A DNA stretch of 64,000 nucleotides from Cheiracanthium punctorium (lineage: Eukaryota; Arthropoda; Arachnida; Araneae; Cheiracanthiidae). The notes below the pieces were generated by a model. It saw only the letters and a list, made by a program, of their open reading frames with translations, was not told the DNA's origin and did no database searches. Shown here in pieces: positions 1 to 12,300 of this stretch; the stretch's first letter is position 1; each line of letters begins with the position of its first letter. The position numbers were made by a program, and so were the translations under genes. The DNA lies in assembly GCA_038373885.1 (NCBI GenBank), contig JAWZYV010000771.1:310001-374000 (forward strand), written 5' to 3'.

Positions 1-520
1 AATAATCCAGCTGGACGAGAACCAGCTTTAAAATAATCTGCATTTTAATTATTTTTCATTTTCAAGATAGTAGTTATTCTGTTTTGGAAAAACGAATAAT
101 CTCTAATTCTAAACTCCTGTTGTCTACGCGAACTTACTATTTGAAAATTGTCAACTTTGTGTAACACATTTTGAGTTACTTATTTCATATAGTTTTTATT
201 TTGGCGTAAAATGGGCGTAATTCAAACTCATGTTTTAAATTTCACGCGATTCTAGATACTTGGAAACGCTTTGTTGCAAAGGAATGAATGATTTTATGCC
301 AAATGTGGCAACCATTTTATTTATATTTTCAGTTTTTTATTAATATCTTCTAAAATAACTCGATTTTCGAAATTTAAATCAGTTTAGCAGGTTTCTCGGA
401 ATTTTTTGAATCTGTGGGCACCTTAGTCGAAACTCAAATACCTACGGTTTAGGAGGAGATGGGTCCACAAGCTTTGACAGCGCCAGCGGACTTTACCTTT
501 TTTTAGAATAGAGAGATTCA
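1..520 (+). repeat. Dispersed repeat R2, left part cut by window edge
   Basis: The sequence from base 1 matches 58619-59115 on the same strand and the reverse complement of about 33290-33840, with scattered substitutions and small indels. Shared landmarks include a start like AATAATCCAGCTGGA, the phrase GTGTAACACATTTTGAG and an ending near TTTAGAATAGA. No open reading frame of note lies in it. The other two copies continue further to their left, so this copy is probably truncated by the window edge. The element class is unknown and no terminal repeats or TSD were recognised. Confidence 0.7.
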
Positions 521-738
521 TTTCTTCAAAACAGTAAACAAATCACATAGTATTGCTATTTTTTTGTGTCAAGACGCAGTACACTGGGGCTATTTACAAA
601 AGGGAGGAATAATGTAAAGATGATAGTAAAATTTTACCACTAAATTCTAAACGCAATGATATTGCAATCCCTGTTTCTCATAGCCTTTTTACTGCTAAGG
701 TAGATATGCTGAGCTGAGGCCACCCTAGTTTTGAGCAC

Positions 739-1238
739 CCCTTTAACGCGCAGTGTTCCCGCTCTGGGAACACCAAACTCTGACGTTTTGGCTGTTGCCA
801 GTCACGAAGAATAGATTTGATTTCTATAAAAATAGTTGCGGGTGACATAGCTCCACTAGAATCCTTTACTTTTTAACACGTCATTTTCCGTAAAAAAATG
901 GTCACGATTATTTTAAACAGCACTGACATCTGCTGAAAAAATGGAAGGATGCGAGAACAGCTGCATAGATTGCCCAATGCTGAGAAAAGGGCAGCCGTTG
1001 CCATCGCTCGACTTAACTACCAGCAAGATGGCGGACGATCGAAACGTTCATCGCGTGCCACAGATCTAGAGACCCTTTTTTTGACGCTGTGCGGCACAGC
1101 TAGCTGTTAAAAAGGGTCTCTTGATCTGTGGCACGCGATGAACGTTTCGATCGTCCGCCATCTTGCTGGTAGTTAAGTCGAGCGATGGCAACGGCTGCCC
1201 TTTTTTTCAGCATTGGGAAAGGGTTGCGCCTCAAAGGG
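739..1238 (+). mobile_element. piggyBac-like MITE, copy 1 (hairpin core intact)
   Basis: The 5' end is CCCTTTAACGCGCAGTG and the 3' end, read on the other strand, is CCCTTTGAGGCGCAACC, so the termini are imperfect inverted repeats. TTAA follows at 1239-1242; the left TTAA is lost (GCAC). TTAA target duplication with a CCC start is typical of the piggyBac superfamily. The inner part is a long inverted repeat: about 970-1075 pairs with about 1110-1215 on the opposite strand. Each arm carries AAGATGGCGG (1025-1034, and inverted at 1155-1164), which looks like a YY1/Pho core. There is no transposase, so the element is non-autonomous. Confidence 0.8.
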
Positions 1239-1474
1239 TTAAAAAATCTGGAGTGAGTCCACTTCCGAATACTTGATCTTTACCAAGCGCTTAAATAAAT
1301 TTCTTTCAACTCAATCAAATGTAGTGTTTAGACTCTAGTGCACTTAAAATGATTTGAGTGCATAAACCGCTATAATGTATGAGAATACTTTTTAGTAGAC
1401 CTGTAAAAACTGTAAGCCGTACACACACTAAAATATATGCATTATGTAAGACAGTGATCTGTAATATGCGTATG

Positions 1475-2638
1475 CCAAATGACTGACTATCGCCAAATTT
1501 GTTGACATTTCGGCAAAACTCGCCAAGGTCGAGGACAGACGGCGAGATTTTGGGCATGTACCAAACAATGACTGTCTACAATTTTATTATATTGAAGATG
1601 TCCATAGACATTAAAGTACTGAAATTCTTTTCGGTGGTCCTGTAAATAAACTCTCCAGTAGATTGGAACCAAAAATCGAGATGCACAACTAGATGTTAGA
1701 GCAATCTTATATATGAAATTTCATAATAGTTTTTGAGAGTTAAATATGCACACACGTACACCAAAAGTCGCCAAGCTTGGCGAATTTTGGCATAGTTCTT
1801 GAGGGAGGCGCGTGACCGTGGTCGGACCATTACCTAACTTATGTGGTAGGACGGTATTGTGCTTGAAATGGATGAATGCCCCTAAAATTGCCATTGACTG
1901 TAATGTATTGGAAATCTTTTGAGTGTTCTTGTAGCAGAACTGTAAATGATAAAGACACTTTTTTTAATGGATAAATTCATTTTCTAACTCTTTACAGCAT
2001 ATATCACTTCTGAGTCGTTTGAAATAGCCCAATACCTCTAAAAAACGCTTTGATGAATTTCAGCCCATAGAGCGTAATGTATTTCGAATCTTTTAGGCGG
2101 TTCTGTAGATAAACTATCCAGTCGAATGGAACCGAAAGGGGAGGTGCACAACTAAATGTTACAATAATCCTAAACATAAGTTTCAACATTCTACGCCTAA
2201 TAGTTTTTAAGATATGCGAGTTTAATGAATTTCGTCCCATAGAGCGTAATCTATTTCCAATCTTTTGGGTGGTCCTCTACATAAACTATAAATTCGATTG
2301 CGACCAAAAGGCGAGGTGCACAACTAGATCATAGAACAATCCTAAATATCAAATCTCAACATTCTACGACCAATAGTTTTTGAGATATGCGAGTTACATA
2401 CATACGTACGTACGTACAGGCGGCATGAAAAAACTGACCACAATAGACTCGCCGCTGGTCAAAATGAGTTGCAGACGCGTTAATATGATCGTGCATGCTA
2501 GCCTACGATGAGATGCATCGAAAAAATTCTTAAAATTAAATTTAGAGGTAGTCAAAATCGTTTTTTTTTTGTCGAAATTTGACCCCCAAAACTTTTCGGG
2601 ATCACATTACTTCCTTATACTACGTACAAGGAAGTAAA
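1475..2638 (-). repeat. 172-bp-periodic dispersed repeat R1, inverted copy
   Basis: Read on the minus strand this begins at 2638 with ACTTCCTTGTACGTAGTATA, passes a short GTAC microsatellite (about 2402-2418), then runs through degenerate units of about 172 bp containing CAAAAACTATTxGGCGTAGAATG-like phrases, and ends in a GCCAAATTTG-rich part near 1485-1560. The same order is seen on the plus strand at 35570-37500, 38771-40430 and 42373-44300, and partly at 62961-63593. Short reading frames here (for example the 61-codon frame at 1487-1672) recur in the other copies but reflect repeat identity, not selection. Confidence 0.75.
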
Positions 2639-3198
2639 AATGGCCAGTTTTAAATATGAACAGTTTTAAATGTGAAATGTTTACACCTATGCCGAGAATA
2701 AAGGCGTCGTAAGGGCGAGAAAATGCCAGGCCTCAGAACCAAACTGTTTTAACTGGGCCCTTCATTGCTTTTATCTGCTAAAACAACAGAGTAAAGCTTC
2801 CCTGCTGGTGACCGGAACTGTAAATTTCACAGTGCCGCTTTCCATCTATCTCAGAGGGAATCCTCTCGGATTTCGTGCAGGCGCAGAGTACTGTATCACG
2901 GACAGTTCCGCTCATAGATGTATTTTCATTTTTAAAAATATTTTTAGGGAACTTTTTTTAAATTATTGCTACGTGATAGCTACTGATTTCAGGCCTAATG
3001 ACTGTGTAAGGTACAAATATTAAGAAAGAATAGAGAAAAAATTATTTGTATTTATCGATAACATTTCGTGACTACTGGGGGAGCTACAGTTCCACAATCC
3101 ATATGCTCGAGCCGCCAGTATCATTGAGTATTAGATTAGTACCATTAAGTTTGCTCCATCATTCCTTCATATTCTTGACTAATCTCAGCTTAGTAGTA
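2639..3198. other. Unassigned stretch
   Basis: No terminal repeats, splice-like exon or RNA gene is recognisable. A reading frame at 2808-3023 has no ATG start and no family resemblance that I can see. Confidence 0.4.
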
Positions 3199-4831
3199 CA
3201 GGGTGGTCTAAAAGAAACTTCCCCTATGTATGAGTCCCGAGATTGTGATGATTGTATACTAGATTCATATTGGGATGATTTAAAAGAATAAACCTCTCAC
3301 AGTTATGGTTACAGTGACAAAATTTCGAAATTTTCGAATGGCAACACCCACTGTTTTCGTGCGCAAATTGATCAGAGCATAGAAAAACCTGAAACAGCGT
3401 TGGAACGAGACACGCATGACGTAAATTGGCGGCGTGAAACATTTGCAAAGAAGAGCATCGTAAAGAACCAATCACAATACAAGAGAAGGTGTAATTGATG
3501 CAATTTGCATAATTCACTGGGCTAGGCAGTACAAGCACCAGTCACAGAACACTCTTGCAAAGCACTGCTTGCGATATAATCAGTGAGTAGCGAGTTTATC
3601 GTCGAAATCATAAGATAAAACGAGGCCCATGTTCTGTAAAAAAGTGTACGTATTTTGGTAAAGAAATTTTAAGAAACGTTATGCACATGTGATAAACCGC
3701 AATCTGGACGACCCCGTGTTCTTGTTGAAGTTGTTGCGGAAGTGCATAATACGATTACAGGTCCACTGCATACAGCAAGAAGTGTTTCCCGCCATTTGGA
3801 TGAACCGAAAACCACAGTTCTCCAAATTCTGCGCTCTGTTCTGCGGATGTGTCCTTATCGTATCCAGCGCGCCCAGGCATTGGCACCTGGAGACAACCAA
3901 CAGCGCGTCGACTTTGCAAATTTTTTCCTAATCAGGTATGATGAAGATAGCCGTCCGCTGCGGATGACGGATGAGGCACATTTCACCCTGACAGGGAACG
4001 TAAACTCCAAGAACTGCGTTCATTTGGCGGAAAAAAATCCTCCTGGTGTGGCACCAGTGTCTTTTTACGACACACACGTAACTATGTGGTGCGGTGTCGC
4101 AAGGACATTCACTCTGGGTCCTTACTCACGTCCAGTGGTATGTAAACGTGCTCCTTCACAGGTGCTCGGTATAAAGCAGTGTTGGAGAATTACGTAATTC
4201 CAGAATTGCAGCAGCAAAATGTCATGAATGACATTGTATGGATGCAAGATGGTTCTCCTCCACACATTGCCAGAAGTGTTCGACCAGTGCTGCAACAGCA
4301 GTTTGGTGATAGAGTCATCGCACGCACCTTTGCAATTTCGTGGTCACCTCGTTCCCCCGACCTCACTCCGATGTATTTCTGGTTCTGCGGTTATCTGAAA
4401 TCAAAGGTGCACACATCAAATCCCCGAAATTTGTCAGACTTGAAAGATGCCTTAAAACGGAAAGTTCAACAAATTCCTCCTGCCATGATACGTTCGTCAT
4501 TGTTGTTGACAATCTCGAAGGTGGCCACGTTGAAAACTTGTAATTCGAATAAACGTATTTTCCCCTCTCCTCTCTTTTGCTATCATTGGTTCTTTACGAT
4601 GCTCTATTTTGCAAATGTTTTACGCCGCCAATTTACGTCATACGTGTCTCGATCCAACGCCATTTAAAGTTTTTTCATGCTCTGATCAATTTCATCAATT
4701 GACTGATTTAAATCATCACAATCTGGACCCCATTCATTCAAATAACTATATGTGAACTTTCATTTCGATTGGTTGAACGGCTTGGCCACTAGTGACTCAT
4801 ATATAGTGGAAGCTTCTTTTAGACCACCCTG
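3199..4831 (+). mobile_element. Tc1/mariner element with long TIRs (DD41D spacing)
   Basis: The ends are CAGGGTGGTCTAAAAGAAAC at 3199 and its near-perfect inverse ending at 4831, flanked by TA on both sides (3197-3198 and 4832-4833), the TSD of the IS630-Tc1-mariner superfamily. The inverted repeats extend, with interruptions, over more than 250 bp: about 3430-3480 pairs with about 4575-4645, and the phrase GATTGATCAGAGCAT near 3366 has its inverse near 4678. The centre holds a broken transposase. Length 1633 bp is compatible with a nearly full element of this superfamily with long TIRs. Confidence 0.9.
3690..4545 (+). pseudogene. Tc1/mariner transposase, frameshifted
   Basis: Two overlapping frames together give the catalytic region. 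The first (3742-4197) contains TDEAHF with the first catalytic Asp at 3970. The second (4179-4541, other frame) contains the block MQDGSPPHIA with the second Asp at 4248 and SPDLTPMYFWF downstream. The expected third Asp, in the PMDFW block, is a Tyr codon at 4374. Spacing from the second to the third position is 41 residues between, which fits DD41D (rosa-like) transposases rather than DD34D mariner. The N-terminal DNA-binding part before 3700 is not readable. The frameshift and the lost Asp make it inactive. Confidence 0.85.
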
Positions 4832-4833
4832 TA

Positions 4834-5470
4834 TTTTCTAATGAATCCCTTATTGAATGTGATTTTTAGTTAATTATTGACAGTCATTTTATCTATGATA
4901 ATGCATGATTATGCTCCAATGTCTTATTATATATATATATATATATATCGCATTTGGAAATACTTAGTAACTTTCTTGAAAATGAAAATGCTCGAAAGCT
5001 TTATTAAAAGAACTTTAAGAAAAATATATTTAACGATATTCCTATAAAATACGCTAAATTAATAAGTATGTTATGAAACGTAAATGCTATATATATTTCA
5101 ACATCTCATTAAAATGCTAAGCAGGAATCATTCCTTATTTTACCTTTATGTTCTATTAATCTCGCAAATCATTCCTTAAGAACGTATTTTAATAATTCAC
5201 CAGATTAACGTAAGTTGAAATAGTCGTAAATATAGTATCTCAGAGCTAAACTGTATTATTTTATAACTGCAGTACTTTTTCAAAACACTTTCGAAATAAT
5301 ATTGTGCATAAACCAACTATGATCATTTACTAGATTTTATGACAGCACATGTTTTTTTTTAATATTATGACAAATGAAATTAAGTTGTTTTAATCTGTTT
5401 TAATGTATTAAAACTTGCATTACAAACTGCACTCTGCATAATTTGAGACTTTTCATTGATTTCTCCCCCT
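4834..5470. other. AT-rich stretch with (TA)n microsatellite
   Basis: Very AT-rich, with a TA dinucleotide run at about 4928-4950. No gene or element ends were recognised. Confidence 0.5.
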
Positions 5471-5474
5471 TTAA

Positions 5475-5897
5475 CCCTTTAACGCGCAGTGTCCTCGCCG
5501 TGAGAACACCAAACTCTGACGTTTTGACTGTTGCCAGTCACGAAGAATAGATTGGATTTCTATAAAAATAGTTGCGGGTGACATAGCTGCACGAGAATCC
5601 TTTACTTTTTAGCACGTTCATTTCCCGTAAAAAAATGGTCACGATTCTTTTTAACAGCACTGACATCTGCTGAAAAATGGAAGAACGCGAGAACAGCCGG
5701 AAAGATTGCCCAATGCTGAAAAAAGGGCAGCCGTTGCCATCGCTCGACTTAACTACCAGTAAGATGGCGGACGATTGAAACGTTCATCGCGTGCCACAGA
5801 TCTTTTTTGACGACAGCTGGCTGTGCTGGTAGTTAAGTCGAGCGATGGCAACGGCTGCCCTTTTTTCAGCATTGGGAAAGGGTTGCGCCTCAAAGGG
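5475..5897 (+). mobile_element. piggyBac-like MITE, copy 2
   Basis: Flanked by TTAA at 5471-5474 and by CTAA (one-base change) at 5898-5901. The 5' end CCCTTTAACGCGCAGTG and 3' end GCGCCTCAAAGGG match copy 1. The right arm of the internal hairpin is short: only the outer part near 5830-5865 remains opposite the left arm at 5720-5800, so part of the inverted core was deleted. Confidence 0.85.
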
Positions 5898-5901
5898 CTA
5901 A

Positions 5902-6714
5902 AGTAACACTTGATTCATACACTGACCGCATTTTCTATATAAGTTAAGCAGCACTTTTTGAATCTAAGAAATTTTAACTATAGTTTAGATACAATATCCA
6001 GAGATACCATGAAAATTGAAAATATTTCTTTTTTTGAAATGAATAGTTTGAAATTTTGCTGTGCTTAGTTCTGATATCGCTGTACAATTTTATCCGTCTC
6101 ATTTATGCTTATAATGGCTAATATTTTCTCCGTTTATATATCATAATCCCAAGGAAAATTTTCAATCAAATTTCAAATCAGGGAAGTAGAAAGCTTCCCT
6201 CATTCTATTATTCTTAATTCTCCGATTACAGAGCATCATTTAATCTTAGAAACTGATAATGAAGTCCATATTGGAAACAAAATTCCATCAGATAAAATTA
6301 ACACGCTCTCAAAGAAAAAAAATATATAATACGATATTCGTTTTTACATTTTGACAAATGACTGCGAATTATCAAACTATTTATCAAAACTTAAATCCGA
6401 TATTTTCGTTTCTATCGTCCTTTTAACAAATCATTAAAATTCCAATTAGCAGTAATTTATTGTGCAGGAATTTTTAGAAAGCTAGGATAGTCATGAAAGT
6501 TATTTTCCCAGAATATTATCATTGATAAATTAGAATTTTTCTGAATGTCAATGCTATACTTTTGTAGCTAAAACTCTTCATGAAAAGATTTTCAAAGCAT
6601 TCTTGCACAACATAAATAGAATAATTTATAGATAAAACAAGTATAATTTTTTAAAAAAGATAAATCCGATTTCAAATTACTTTACCTTAACGAAAAATTA
6701 TTCCTATTGAAAGT
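5902..6714. other. AT-rich stretch, nothing recognised
   Basis: No reading frame of length, no terminal repeats and no tandem structure was seen. Confidence 0.4.
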
Positions 6715-7045
6715 AGTAGGGTTTGACAAATTCTCGCCATATATAGCAGACATCGCCAAGCTGGATTCGGTTTTGATAGTATTTTTTTGGCGCCAAATTC
6801 GTCGTTTTAAAAACGTCGTTATAAATTGTTAAATTTTTCCTACTTTGGCGACTTTTGGCATATGCTGGTACCGGTAATTTTTCCTAAAGCTGTACCATTA
6901 TTCCCATTGTAAAATTGTAGTGTTTGGCAAATTCTCGTCATATATAGATGATATCGCCAAGCGGAGTTCAGTTTTGGGAGCTTACTTTTTGACGCCAAAA
7001 TTAGTGATAAATCGCCGAAAGTGTCCAATCTTGGCCACTTTTCAC
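6715..7045. repeat. TTTGGCGCC/TCGCCAAG-motif repeat
   Basis: Two related blocks lie in tandem about 200 bp apart: GTAGGGTTTGACAAATTCTCG at 6717 and TAGTGTTTGGCAAATTCTCG near 6918, each followed by CATATATAG, ATCGCCAAGC and a GCGCCAAA-like or GACGCCAAA element. A perfect 12-bp palindrome TTTGGCGCCAAA is at 6786-6797. The motif style matches parts of R1 (for example 37100-37130 and 37425-37470), so this is probably a degenerate relative. Confidence 0.55.
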
Positions 7046-7339
7046 ATTAAGACAGCGCCTTTACTGGCAATGGTGGCTTCTAAGCAATGGTTTAAGAACA
7101 CTGTTTCATTCCGATTTTCGTAATGATAATATCATCAGAACGTGACCAAATTAAATTAGACCACCCCTGAAGTATTCCCTTTCCCATATTTTTTTTTTTT
7201 TTAATCGGTCCACGTGGTAAAAAATTATTGCAGTACATACACAAAAAATGTTGAACACTGTGACTTCTCCTTTTTTGAATTCGGAACAAAAGTAATTTTA
7301 TAACAAAAAGAGAATTAAAATATGAAATACTTCATATTT

Positions 7340-8545
7340 AAATACGCACTAAACTGCTATATATTAAAAGTGCATCATAATCCATTCGCCGTCCCTATTT
7401 TGATTCCTTATTCCATTAAGTTGGAGAGTGTATCATTATTCGTGAGTGTGCCTTATTTTTCTTCCTTGTTCCATAAAATACATCTTTGGAATCAAAATCT
7501 ATCATAAAATTTTCTACTAAAACTGTTTTATAATCTTCGCCAAGCATATTCCAACTATATTACACCATAGTCTCGCTGTCGTCTGGGCCCTAAACTCCGT
7601 TCCCATAATTACACGGCAAGTGAAGCAGCATTCGGCTTATCCAGTGCTTGGGAGAGTCAACTTCCTCTCGTCTAGACTGCTGTGGGGCTGTGTACGCTAA
7701 TGGGAGCTGGAGCACGTACAATCCGTCGTGGCTCCAATGTCCTCCAAGTTGTTAAACGATATACCTCTGGGGTTGCCGATGTCAGGGGGTTGGTCCCTCA
7801 TCTGGAATTGGTTCAAAATTACGGGACCACCGAGCTATAGTTGGACTTCCTCCCACTTGGGCCCTCTAAAAATGGAAGCCCCCCCCCCTGCCCATCGCCA
7901 CCCTATCTAGAAGGATCTGGCACCGCATTGCCAGAGGGCACAAGAAACAACAACATAGTTTACCACTTCAAATACTGTTCGGAATGGTCATCCTAATACA
8001 TGAGTTTGCCTGTTTTTCTTTCTTGTTCCGCAAAACACTTCTTTAAAATTGAAATCCATATTAAAATCGTCACCCAAAACTGTTTAACAATCTTCGTCAG
8101 GAATATTCTAACTGTACTTCAGCTTTATAAATACCATTTGGAAAGTGTATCATAATCTATGAGTACCATATTTGTCTTAAATGTTCCACAAAACACTTCT
8201 TCTTAATTGAAATCGATATTAAAATAGTCTACTAAAACTATTTTACAATCTTCGCAAGGCATATTCTAACTATACTTTCCTTTGTAATAAACTGTCGCGT
8301 TTGCGAGTTTCTAGCCAAATTTGGAAGATATCCCCAAGCTTTATTCAGTTTTGAAGACTTATTAAAATCGCCTTCAAAACTGTTTAAAAATCTTCGTCAG
8401 GCATATTCTAATTGTACTTCACCTTCATAAATTCCATTTGGAAAGTGTATCATGATCTATGAGTGTACCGCATTCGTCTTCCCTGTTCCATAAAACACTT
8501 TATCGGAAATGAAATCTATATTAAAATCACCTACTAAAACTAATT
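7340..8545. repeat. Decayed tandem repeat of about 165-170 bp, interrupted
   Basis: The phrase GGAAAGTGTATCATAATCTATGAG or a close variant recurs near 7423, 7985, 8141 and 8439, each followed by TTCCTTGTTCC(A/G)(T/C)AAAACAC, then AATCTATATTAAAAT, CTACTAAAACT, and AATCTTCG..GCATATTCTAACT. One unit near 8285-8370 is interrupted by a block resembling the R1 GCCAAATTTGG..TATC..CCAAGC segment. A more GC-rich insert (about 7560-7930) splits the array and is unassigned. Confidence 0.55.
7560..7930. other. GC-richer unassigned insert
   Basis: Base composition is clearly higher in G+C than its surroundings and the decayed tandem repeat continues on both sides, so this is probably an old insertion. 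I see no terminal repeats, A/B boxes or family-like reading frame; the 60-codon frame at 7728-7910 lacks any recognised motif. Confidence 0.35.
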
Positions 8546-8554
8546 TACTCACTA

Positions 8555-8790
8555 AAAAGATTGCACTTACAGTGTACAGATGCACTTACAGTGTGCAGAT
8601 GTGTGTACTGGGGAAGCACACCGTATGTGCACTCTCAGCTGCTGCACATAACTGTGCACTCAGTTTGTGCATTCAGGATGCACCCCTGATTGTGCACTTA
8701 ACCTACATAATGAATGTGTGGTAAGGCTACTCATAACAGTGTACTCAGTTGTGTATTCGGGAAGCACAATTCTATACGCACTTTTGTTTT
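8555..8790. repeat. Degenerate GTGCAC-rich cluster
   Basis: GTGCAC/GTGTAC/GTGCAT words recur every 15-35 bp (for example near 8572, 8591, 8628, 8655, 8670 and 8690), with short phrases such as GCACTTACAGTGT(A/G)CAGAT repeated back to back at about 8562-8600. It looks like a small degenerate minisatellite. Confidence 0.5.
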
Positions 8791-8845
8791 GCAAACTTTT
8801 TCCGACCACTAATTTTTAATCAGCACTAAAAACTGTGCTCCTGTT

Positions 8846-9382
8846 ATGAATTATTCTTTCAATGGCTTTCCTAAGCCTAGTGAGAAAGTATCATCTAGAG
8901 AAATAAAAATTGCTCTTTCCTCCTACTCTGCTGATGATTTATCTTCTAGTCTCGTCTCTACGGAAAAGACTGGGCCAAAAGTCATTGGGATTGGCTTACC
9001 AGAAATCAGAACCATAATTATTCCAATAAAAAATTACAATTCAGATAAGAAAGTTGAGTCCTTCTGTTTCGACACTAAATCAACTAACACAAGGTATCAG
9101 TGTTTTCCCTGCATAAAAATCGAAGAATTTCACTGGGAAAGCTGTCATAAACTCAAAATCGCACTTTTTTTCTTTCTTTTTTATTTTCTTGTTTCTTTTT
9201 TATTTTCTTGTTATATTTCTTGTTTGGTTCTGTGTTTCTTTCTTTTGCTTCTTTTTGTCTTTTATTTTCTTTTTTTTCGGGGGGGGGGATTAGAAGGACC
9301 CTTGACCGGCCCTGAAAGCTATTTTCCAAGACTTTCAAGAAATGGTCAAATATTGATACAAAGAAGTACCAGCCGGGAATAG
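8846..9382 (+). other. Open reading frame of 178 codons, unrecognised
   Basis: An ATG-started frame runs 178 codons. The first about 105 codons have mixed composition; codons about 107-150 are Phe/Leu-rich only because they cover a pyrimidine tract (about 9162-9282), and the tail overlaps sequence like the GACCGGCCCTG end of some hAT MITEs. I recognise no domain. It could be a chance frame or an exon fragment; no convincing splice context or neighbour supports a gene. Confidence 0.15.
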
Positions 9383-12300
9383 CTGATCCTTACCTTCTGA
9401 AAGTTGTCTTGGAAAAGGTCTGAAATAGTAAGTATTCGCTGCCCTAAGGCTTTTGGTTGGTAGTTAGCATTTAACTTGTGTTACAGTATATTTTGTGTTT
9501 CAAGGAATTAAATTCATGGGATAGTTGTTTCCTATTACAAGTGGACGATTACATGGAGTTTTTGGAACTATACCTACCTTTTTTTTTTTTGTGCTGTACC
9601 GCGAGGTGAACGCTTTTTGACTCTGGGGCTGTCGATTCGGCGAGATTCATGTCACGAGCTGTCTGCTGTCTTAAAACCTTTCTATTTAGATATCAGGTGT
9701 AAAAAACAGTTTTAGTAGAATATTTTTAAACATTACCTTTGAAGGATAAAATATTTAACTATTATTTTGTTTTATTTTATTTTTCAGATAAAATCTTGAT
9801 TACAGTTTGTGCGCACGCATTCAGAAAATGTATGTTTTCGCTGTACAGCATTACACGAAATCTTGAATCACTGCTCCCCTTGCAATCAGCGCTCCAAGCC
9901 AAGATCTTACGACCCTGCACGATTTCCTTTCCTCTCATTGCTCTTTAGACACAAAATCAGACTAAAACTAAGTCGACACTTCTGTTATTCGCCTTGTAGA
10001 TTTGAACTATTTTTATTCGGAAATTTCCTCGGACGTTAAAAGGAAAATGGCTTTAGCTCCAGGAAATTCTCAAGGAAAGATATTTAACCTGAAGAAGTAT
10101 TTTTTTTTTTCATCGAGAAAGAGATTTTTGTTTCTCTAACTAGTCCTCCTGTTACAGATGAAAAAGATATCAACATCTTTGTTTCACTTTGCTCTGGAAA
10201 ATATTTTGTCCTTTTGTTAAATTCTCGGTTTTTATTTTGTCCAGGTTGACCCAAGACAATGGCCGATCTTTCTTTATTGCTCTGGATTCAGTAAAAAAAA
10301 CCTGCCAGCTACTACCGAGTGTTGTGTTGCATTTGCTCAAGGGCATAAGAATAAAATAATCAACGATGATAAGCATAAGGAGGTTCTGTATACAGTTGTT
10401 AGCCATAATATGCAAATAAAAAGCTCGGCCTAGGAAAAATTATTGAAAAATTTCCAATTATTGTTACAATTATGAACCATTGTCCCATGTTTGGTTCTGT
10501 GTTTCAATTCCCGTAATAGTTTTCTTTTTTAAGTACAAACGAATTTAGATTTACTTCAATTCAAGCGGAACGTTCTCTCGAAAACAAAATAATAATGCTT
10601 GAAAACCGAACACGTTCGTGCATATACAAGCACTAGCAAATTACTCTAAATCTCATATTTCTGAATGCAATGAACTACCTCTCTAAGTAGTAATCGAATG
10701 CAAATAGACAAATTCTCCTATTTTTAACTCGACAAATAAAACCTATAACGAGCCGCCCGACATTAATTTAAAAAAAAAAAATTTAAGGGAGAGAGGAGGG
10801 ATTTATATTTCAATGAGTATTGTGAATGGAATTTAAATTTCGGTCTTTCAGAGGGTTAAATCGTTTCCTCTAATCAAAGTCGCAATTAAACGAAAAAAAC
10901 ACTCAAAATACTGGTGTTAAACAATAAAGTAAATAAAAAAACTTTGTAAAAAACACACATAAGATGTGTGTTTTTTACAAAATTTTTTATTTACTTTAAA
11001 ATCGCAATTATTTCAAATAGAGAACGCGTTTAGTATATGCAATCTACATTCAAATGTTTTTAATTTATAAAATTTCGATTTTTATTAGGTATAATTTCAT
11101 ATGAGATCTCATGATAATAATTATTACTTTTTTCTAAAGTTCTTTTTCTCTTAGCTTATGTCTTAATGCAATTTATCTAACTTTTTACGAATTCTGCTCT
11201 CGTCATTTCAACACAGTAATTGCTTTGAAACTCCCCCGTCTCCCTACTATAATCCCAGTGCAGTTGAACTTTTTATGGTACCTTAATTGTATGATTCTTT
11301 TAGTTAATTATAGACTGTCATTTTATCTTAGAAAATGAATAATAAGGATAATGTACTCATATAAAAAAAAGGAACTTAGATAGATATAATTAGAACGTTT
11401 TTCTGAAAATGAAAATGGTCAAAAGATTTATTGAAAGAGCATTTAATGATTTGTTATTTTAATGGTGTTTTGACAGTTTAAAGTGAATCAATAATTACTT
11501 TATGAGCAGTAAAATCTAAATATCTATTGAAATTTACATTTTTTCTCCGACAAATCATTAAATTTTCGTAAGGAATTTATTGCTAATTTCTTATGGAGCA
11601 ATATTACCTCTGTCACAAATCATACTTTAAGTGTAATTTTAAATTACTGCATCTAAAGACTGCGGTTTTTGAAGTAGACTAAAATGTGTTTCTATGGAGG
11701 CAAGATTTATTCTTTCATAAGGAAAAAAATCTTCTGAATATGCTTTCATAAAAAAATAATAGTACATACTCTGTCAAATAAGTATGGACACTTGTACTTT
11801 TGCATTTTTATTTTAGCTTTTCTATTACTTCCTCAAAGGAATTTTATGGCATGTATGAAACAATTTTTTTTAACAGCAAAACCTTAATCTTCACTAATGA
11901 CAGTTTATCTGCATATATAAAATCTCGTGTAAAATGAGTAAGACATAAAATTAAATAAAAACCATGAAAGAAAATAAGTTTTATATTTATTTTGAATATT
12001 TATTACAGCTAGTACATGTTCACGTCATAAAATGTATTTTCAACTAACTGTTCTAACTTTTCAGAGAGCTAAGGTATTTCCTAAGCATGCAGAAAGCCTG
12101 AAAAAGGCTTTATGGAGATATATCTTACTTTCTACTAAAAGTTGGTAAAAACGATATTTCTGTCTTTTTATTGAACGACAAAAATGTAGAAACACACACA
12201 AAAATAGTAAATAAATAGAAAACAAGGAATAAGGAAAAACAACCTTTAACCTAATGATCAAAGAAACATTTACTGTTTTCAAAAGAAAGAAAACAAAAAG

